Below are positions 60,536 to 64,000 of a DNA stretch of 64,000 nucleotides, one piece after another (position 1 is the stretch's first letter; every line of letters begins with the position of its first letter). The DNA is taken from contig JADYYP010000068.1 in NCBI GenBank assembly GCA_020853575.1, positions 1 through 64,000 on the forward strand, written 5' to 3'. The position numbers and the translations under genes were made by a program. The DNA is from Planctomycetota bacterium (lineage in GTDB: Bacteria > Planctomycetota > UBA1135 > GCA-002686595). Below the pieces are notes generated by a model, which was given only the letters and a program-made list of their open reading frames with translations, did no database searches and was not told the DNA's origin.

Positions 60536-61453
60536 ATGAAGATCTTCGTCACGGGTGCAACTGGGTTCATCGGCTCCGCGGTCGCAGGCGCGTTGGCTCG
60601 TGCTGGGCACGACGTGCTCGGCTTGACGCGAGGGACCGACAGGAGTCGCGTGCTCGAGTCGCTCGAAGTCGAGCCGCTGATCGGCAACCTCGACGACGCG
60701 CACATCTTGGCGGCCGCGGTCAGCCGTTGTGAGGTGCTCGTGCATTGCGCCGCGGAATACTCGCAGCGCTATCTCGAGCTCGACCGGCAGGCGGTGGTGA
60801 CGATGCTCGAAGAGGCGGAGCACATGGTGCGACCGCGGCTGTTCATCTACACCAGTGGCGTGTGGGTCTACGGCGAGACCGGCGAGCACCGTGTCGACGA
60901 GTCCGACGACGTCAATCCGCCGGCGATGGTCACGGCGCGCGTCGAGAACGAACGCGCGGTGTTGGCCGCGAATCAGGGCGTGCTGCGCACTTTGGTGCTG
61001 CGTCCGGGATGCGTCTACGGCGGCCACGGGAGCTTGACCGCAATGTGGTTCCAGAGCGCGGAGCAGGACGGCGTCGCGCAGTTCGTCGGCGAGGGACACC
61101 AGCGTTGGGCAACGGTGCACCGCGACGATCTCGCCGATGCCTACATCCGCGCCGTCGAATCGCGCGAGGCGGGCGAGGTGTTCAACATCGTCGACCACAG
61201 TCGGTCCTCGGTGCGTGAGTGCGCCTCCGCCGCCGCCAAGGCGCTCGGCAAGAGCGGAGAAACGCACGCGATCCCGGTGGCGACGGCTGTGAAGAAACTC
61301 GGACCGATGGCGGAGTGTCTCGCGCTCGACCAGAACGTCGACAGCTCCAAGGCCACGCGCCGTCTGGGGTGGATTCCGCGACACACGGGTTTCGTGGACG
61401 ACGTTCGCCGCTACTCCCTTTCGTGGGGCGCTTCGCGCTCCGCCGGCAGCTGA
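60536..61453 (+). CDS. NAD-dependent epimerase/dehydratase (extended SDR)
   Basis: A 305-residue Rossmann-fold enzyme. The cofactor motif is KIFVTGATGFIGSAVAGALA. The region FIYTSGVWVYGETGEHRVDE contains the Ser of the catalytic site, and LRPGCVYGG is the usual substrate-loop start. A clear YxxxK is not obvious after the Ser (TARVENERAVL occupies that position), so it may be an atypical member. The start at 60536 has no strong ribosome site. Likely acts on a sugar-nucleotide or similar carbonyl substrate; the pathway is unknown. Confidence 0.85.
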   Translation: MKIFVTGATGFIGSAVAGALARAGHDVLGLTRGTDRSRVLESLEVEPLIGNLDDAHILAAAVSRCEVLVHCAAEYSQRYLELDRQAVVTMLEEAEHMVRPRLFIYTSGVWVYGETGEHRVDESDDVNPPAMVTARVENERAVLAANQGVLRTLVLRPGCVYGGHGSLTAMWFQSAEQDGVAQFVGEGHQRWATVHRDDLADAYIRAVESREAGEVFNIVDHSRSSVRECASAAAKALGKSGETHAIPVATAVKKLGPMAECLALDQNVDSSKATRRLGWIPRHTGFVDDVRRYSLSWGASRSAGS

Positions 61454-61552
61454 GCGAGAAAACTCTTCGCTCCGCAGCGATTCTCGAAATCGCCGCTCCG
61501 TCGCGCGCTGCGGGGTAGTCTCTTGGTGAACCCACCACCACGACCCACACCG

Positions 61553-62029
61553 ATGCACGAAGAACGCGACGCTGGAGACTCCTTCTCGGAATCGAACCTC
61601 GACTCGGCCGAGTATCGCGAACGGTTGAAGCGCAAGCTCAACTGCTTGATCGCGGTGCTCGAAGTCGCGACGGCCAAGGTGAAGCAGTCGCTCGCCGGGC
61701 CCGCGCCGGACATCGACCGTCTCACGCGCATCCAGAAGAACCTTCAAGACACGCTCGACGTCTGCATGCGAGCCCGCAGCGCGCTCGACAAGCGCGGGAC
61801 GCTGCCGGAGTCGCTCAGTCAGGACCTCGCGGCTGCGGTCAACCCGTCGATGCTGGGCGCCGCGGCCGCCCCGAAGTCGGAGCCGCGCACCCAGCGACCG
61901 GCCGCCCGAGGCCCGGAAAACGAGCTCAGCGCCGGAGAGCGCGCCAAGTTCAAGAGCCTGCCGAAGATCGACCGCTCGATGATCGGCACCTGCGATCTCG
62001 ACGAGCTCTCGCGCCTGCTCCAAGGCTGA
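61553..62029 (+). CDS. Hypothetical protein
   Basis: A 158-residue protein. The first 75 residues are helical (SAEYRERLKRKLNCLIAVLE, TRIQKNLQDTLDVCMRARSA), the middle is a low-complexity Ala/Pro linker, and the end is helical again (IDRSMIGTCDLDELSRLLQ). No family is recognised. A TTG at 61523 would add 10 residues. It is followed by a terminator-like hairpin. Confidence 0.65.
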   Translation: MHEERDAGDSFSESNLDSAEYRERLKRKLNCLIAVLEVATAKVKQSLAGPAPDIDRLTRIQKNLQDTLDVCMRARSALDKRGTLPESLSQDLAAAVNPSMLGAAAAPKSEPRTQRPAARGPENELSAGERAKFKSLPKIDRSMIGTCDLDELSRLLQG

Positions 62030-62066
62030 CCCGCTGCCGATTCGATCCTGTTCCCAGCAAGTCGTT

Positions 62067-62106
62067 CGAGGGAAGTTCCGGGAGGGGCTTCCCTCGGGCC
62101 TTTTCC
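62067..62106 (+). terminator. Rho-independent-type terminator
   Basis: CGAGGGAAG at 62067-62075 pairs with CTTCCCTCG at 62088-62096, a perfect nine-base stem with a 12-base loop, followed by GGCCTTTT. It lies 37 bases after the stop at 62029 and before the gene starting at 62212. Confidence 0.7.
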
Positions 62107-62211
62107 GGGGCGCGCGGTGCTCGTCGGTGCTTGTCGCCACCGCCCGCCGCCCCGCCGATCTGAGCGGACTGTGAACTCCCCAAGCGCCGATCTCGCGTAG
62201 GCTCGGGAGCG

Positions 62212-64000
62212 ATGGACGACGTGGAGCTCGACGATACCCACGCGCTCGCGGCACAGACGAACTTCGTGCGCGAGCTGGCTCGTCGTCTGACGCGTGATGA
62301 GCATGCCGCGGAGGACATCGCCCAGGATGCGTGGCTGATCGCACTGCGCAAGCGCGACGCCGTGCGCGGTCCAATGCGCGCCTGGCTCGTGGGCGTGGTC
62401 GGCAACCTGGTGGTCGATCGGCGGAGATCGCGTCTGCGGCGCGACAGGCGCGAGCGGGCTGTGGCCCGGCCGGAAGCCGAGGCCCCGTTCGACTCCGCGA
62501 TGCTCGCCGACGAGACACGCGCACGCGTCAAGCTCGTGATCGCCGAGCTTGCCCCGGCCTACCGTGATGTGCTCGTCCTGCGCTACTACGAGGATCTCTC
62601 GCCGGCGGAGATCGCGCAGCAGCTCGCGCTGCCGCTCGAAACCGTGCGCACGCGTCTCAAGCGCGGACTCGCGCAGTTGCGCCAGAAGTTGGCGCGCGAG
62701 GGGCGCGACGAGTCGACATTGCGCGGTTTGGTGTGGCTGCTCGTGGGCGAGAGCTGGCGAACAAGGCGACCCGCCTGGCGCGCGGCGGCATCTCTGGCCC
62801 TGGTGGTCATCGCTGGCGCGTTGATCGTGTGGGCGAGGCAGCGTCGCACTGAAGCAGCCCCCGCTGAGGAGGCCGCGGCGCCGAGTCACGAAGCCGCGCT
62901 CGAGGGCGCGCGCGCTCGAAGCGTGCAGGAGCCCGAGTCGCGCACGGCCAGTGCCGAGCCCGTGATCGATGAACCAGGCGGCCTGGTGCGCACGCGCTCG
63001 CTCGCCGGGACCGTGGTCGACACGGCGGGACGGCCCGTGGCGGGGGCCCGCGTCTCTTGGCGTCGAAACCGTCGTGACGTGGCGGCGAGCGAGGTCGCGT
63101 CGACCGCCAGCGCCACCGATGGCACGTTCGAACTGCTCGATGTCGACTCCGACTTCGTCGCGGATGCGAGCGACGGAGCGCGTCGAGCTCGCCTGAACCT
63201 GATCGGGGCGCGCGCCACTCGTGGTCGGCTCGCAGGCTTGGTCTTCGTGCTCGAAACGCCTCGCGCGCTGAGCGGTACGGTCGTCGACGCTCGCGGCGCC
63301 CCCGTGGAGGGAGCGCAGGTGCAGGTCGGTGCGCGAGCCGCGGACGGCGTCGAATTCCCCACGGCCTTTCGCGGCGTGAAGTGGGGGCGCGCACAGATGC
63401 TCTCGGCGACCACCGATCGCCGCGGGCGATTCCAGATCGAGGGCCTGCTCGGCGGCCTGCTGCGGTTGACCGCGTCGCATCCGGACTTCGCGCGAGCGGC
63501 GCTGGCGGTGTCCGCTGGAACCACCGAGGTCGAGGTCGTGATGCGCGAGGGCGTTGCTCCGCGCTGGCGCATCGTCGACGAGCGCGGAGGGCCGATCGAG
63601 GGTGCGCGAGTGCGGATGAAGCGCGCCGCCGTGGAGCGCGAAGCCACCAGCGACGCGCACGGGGAGTTCGTGCGCGAGCGCTTGGATGTCGGAGAGCGCT
63701 TGGACCTGGCCATCGAGGCCTCTGGTTTCGCGAGCGAGGTGCTTCAGAGCGTCGCGGTCGAGAGCGACGGAGTGCGCGACTTCGTCTTGAGCGCGCCGCG
63801 GAGCCTGCGTGGCGTCGTTCTCGATCGCGCAGGTCGTCCGCTGGGCGGGGCGAACCTGATCGCTCGCCGACCGCTGCTGGACGTTGCTCGGGCCGACCTG
63901 CGGTTGGCGCTGTTGCCTCCTGCGCTCGAGAGCGTGCGCAGCGACGCTCAGGGGCGATTCGAGTTCGCACGTGTTCCACCAGGGCCACTGACCATCGACG
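62212..64000 (+). CDS. ECF sigma factor fused to a membrane helix and carboxypeptidase-regulatory-like repeats (runs off the right edge)
   Basis: An open frame from the ATG at 62212 (GGGAG upstream) to the window edge, at least 596 residues. Residues about 15-80 are sigma region 2 (RDEHAAEDIAQDAWLIALRK, MRAWLVGVVGNLVVDRRRSR) and 110-165 region 4 (ELAPAYRDVLVLRYYEDLSP, LALPLETVRTRLKRGLAQLR). A membrane helix follows at about 188-206 (ASLALVVIAGALIVW). Beyond it are repeated carboxypeptidase-regulatory-like beta domains (LAGTVVDTAGRPVAGARVSW, LSGTVVDARGAPVEGAQVQV, LRGVVLDRAGRPLGGANLIA). A sigma factor tethered to an outside sensing domain is suggested. The C-terminus is not in the window. Confidence 0.9.
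   Translation, partial: MDDVELDDTHALAAQTNFVRELARRLTRDEHAAEDIAQDAWLIALRKRDAVRGPMRAWLVGVVGNLVVDRRRSRLRRDRRERAVARPEAEAPFDSAMLADETRARVKLVIAELAPAYRDVLVLRYYEDLSPAEIAQQLALPLETVRTRLKRGLAQLRQKLAREGRDESTLRGLVWLLVGESWRTRRPAWRAAASLALVVIAGALIVWARQRRTEAAPAEEAAAPSHEAALEGARARSVQEPESRTASAEPVIDEPGGLVRTRSLAGTVVDTAGRPVAGARVSWRRNRRDVAASEVASTASATDGTFELLDVDSDFVADASDGARRARLNLIGARATRGRLAGLVFVLETPRALSGTVVDARGAPVEGAQVQVGARAADGVEFPTAFRGVKWGRAQMLSATTDRRGRFQIEGLLGGLLRLTASHPDFARAALAVSAGTTEVEVVMREGVAPRWRIVDERGGPIEGARVRMKRAAVEREATSDAHGEFVRERLDVGERLDLAIEASGFASEVLQSVAVESDGVRDFVLSAPRSLRGVVLDRAGRPLGGANLIARRPLLDVARADLRLALLPPALESVRSDAQGRFEFARVPPGPLTID

Noticed and set aside
60119..63660. Minus-strand frames of 801 and 613 codons across the sigma, epimerase and fusion genes
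   Set aside because: They lie antisense to genes with clear motifs and consist of low-complexity Arg/Ala/His sequence.
1..64000. CRISPR arrays or rRNA genes
   Set aside because: No regularly spaced direct repeats with unique spacers and no ribosomal RNA sequence were seen.

Overview
The window is high-GC bacterial DNA that reads as a member of the Planctomycetota. This is an inference from gene content: a 2143-residue Rhs/YD-repeat protein with a dockerin-like calcium-binding pair in its C-terminal part, an ECF sigma factor fused through a membrane helix to carboxypeptidase-regulatory-like repeats, and an ECF/anti-sigma/RseB-like cluster. Myxococcota or another high-GC phylum cannot be excluded from the sequence alone. 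No rRNA, no CRISPR array and one complete tRNA gene were seen.

Layout. (a) 1-2130: the edge of an Rhs gene, a divergent small lipoprotein-like gene and a secretin gene cut off after its N-terminal domain. (b) 2131-7233: an integrase cassette (helper protein plus tyrosine recombinase) facing a ParB-methyltransferase and a TerS-like gene. (c) 7234-7280 is a perfect 47-bp copy of the 3' end of the tRNA-Arg(CCG) gene that lies intact at 56707-56783; together they frame a roughly 49-kb genomic island. (d) Inside the island: an intact IS66-family element with 8-bp target duplications (7359-9821); cargo genes including a BRCT protein, an HExxH metalloprotease, a coiled-coil lipoprotein and an EEP-fold nuclease (10.2-15.6 kb); a four-gene sensor/kinase/receiver operon (15.8-19.1 kb); a TPR lipoprotein, secretin and small lipoprotein divergent from the giant Rhs gene (19.3-31.4 kb); a phage-satellite-like module with ParB-methyltransferase, TerS/TerL, two tyrosine recombinases and a primase-helicase but no capsid or tail genes (32.6-44.5 kb); and a defence block with a coiled-coil membrane protein, an XRE regulator with a PD-(D/E)XK-like nuclease, and a type I restriction operon carrying Fic and AbiV (45-56.1 kb). 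(e) Right of the tRNA, 56.9-64 kb looks like ordinary chromosome: a calcium-repeat protein, ECF sigma factor, anti-sigma, RseB-like protein, an epimerase and the sigma/repeat fusion.

How the genes work together. The Rhs / small lipoprotein / secretin arrangement occurs twice, as inverted paralogous blocks at 1-2130 and about 21.75-23.9 kb, which argues that these three genes form one functional unit. The satellite-like module could package its own DNA (TerS/TerL), modify it (methyltransferase), replicate it (primase-helicase) and move it (recombinases) with a helper phage's capsid. The restriction, Fic, AbiV and nuclease genes form a defence cargo next to the attachment tRNA.

The genes cut by the two window edges (1-475 minus; 62212-64000 plus) were read directly from the nucleotide sequence.
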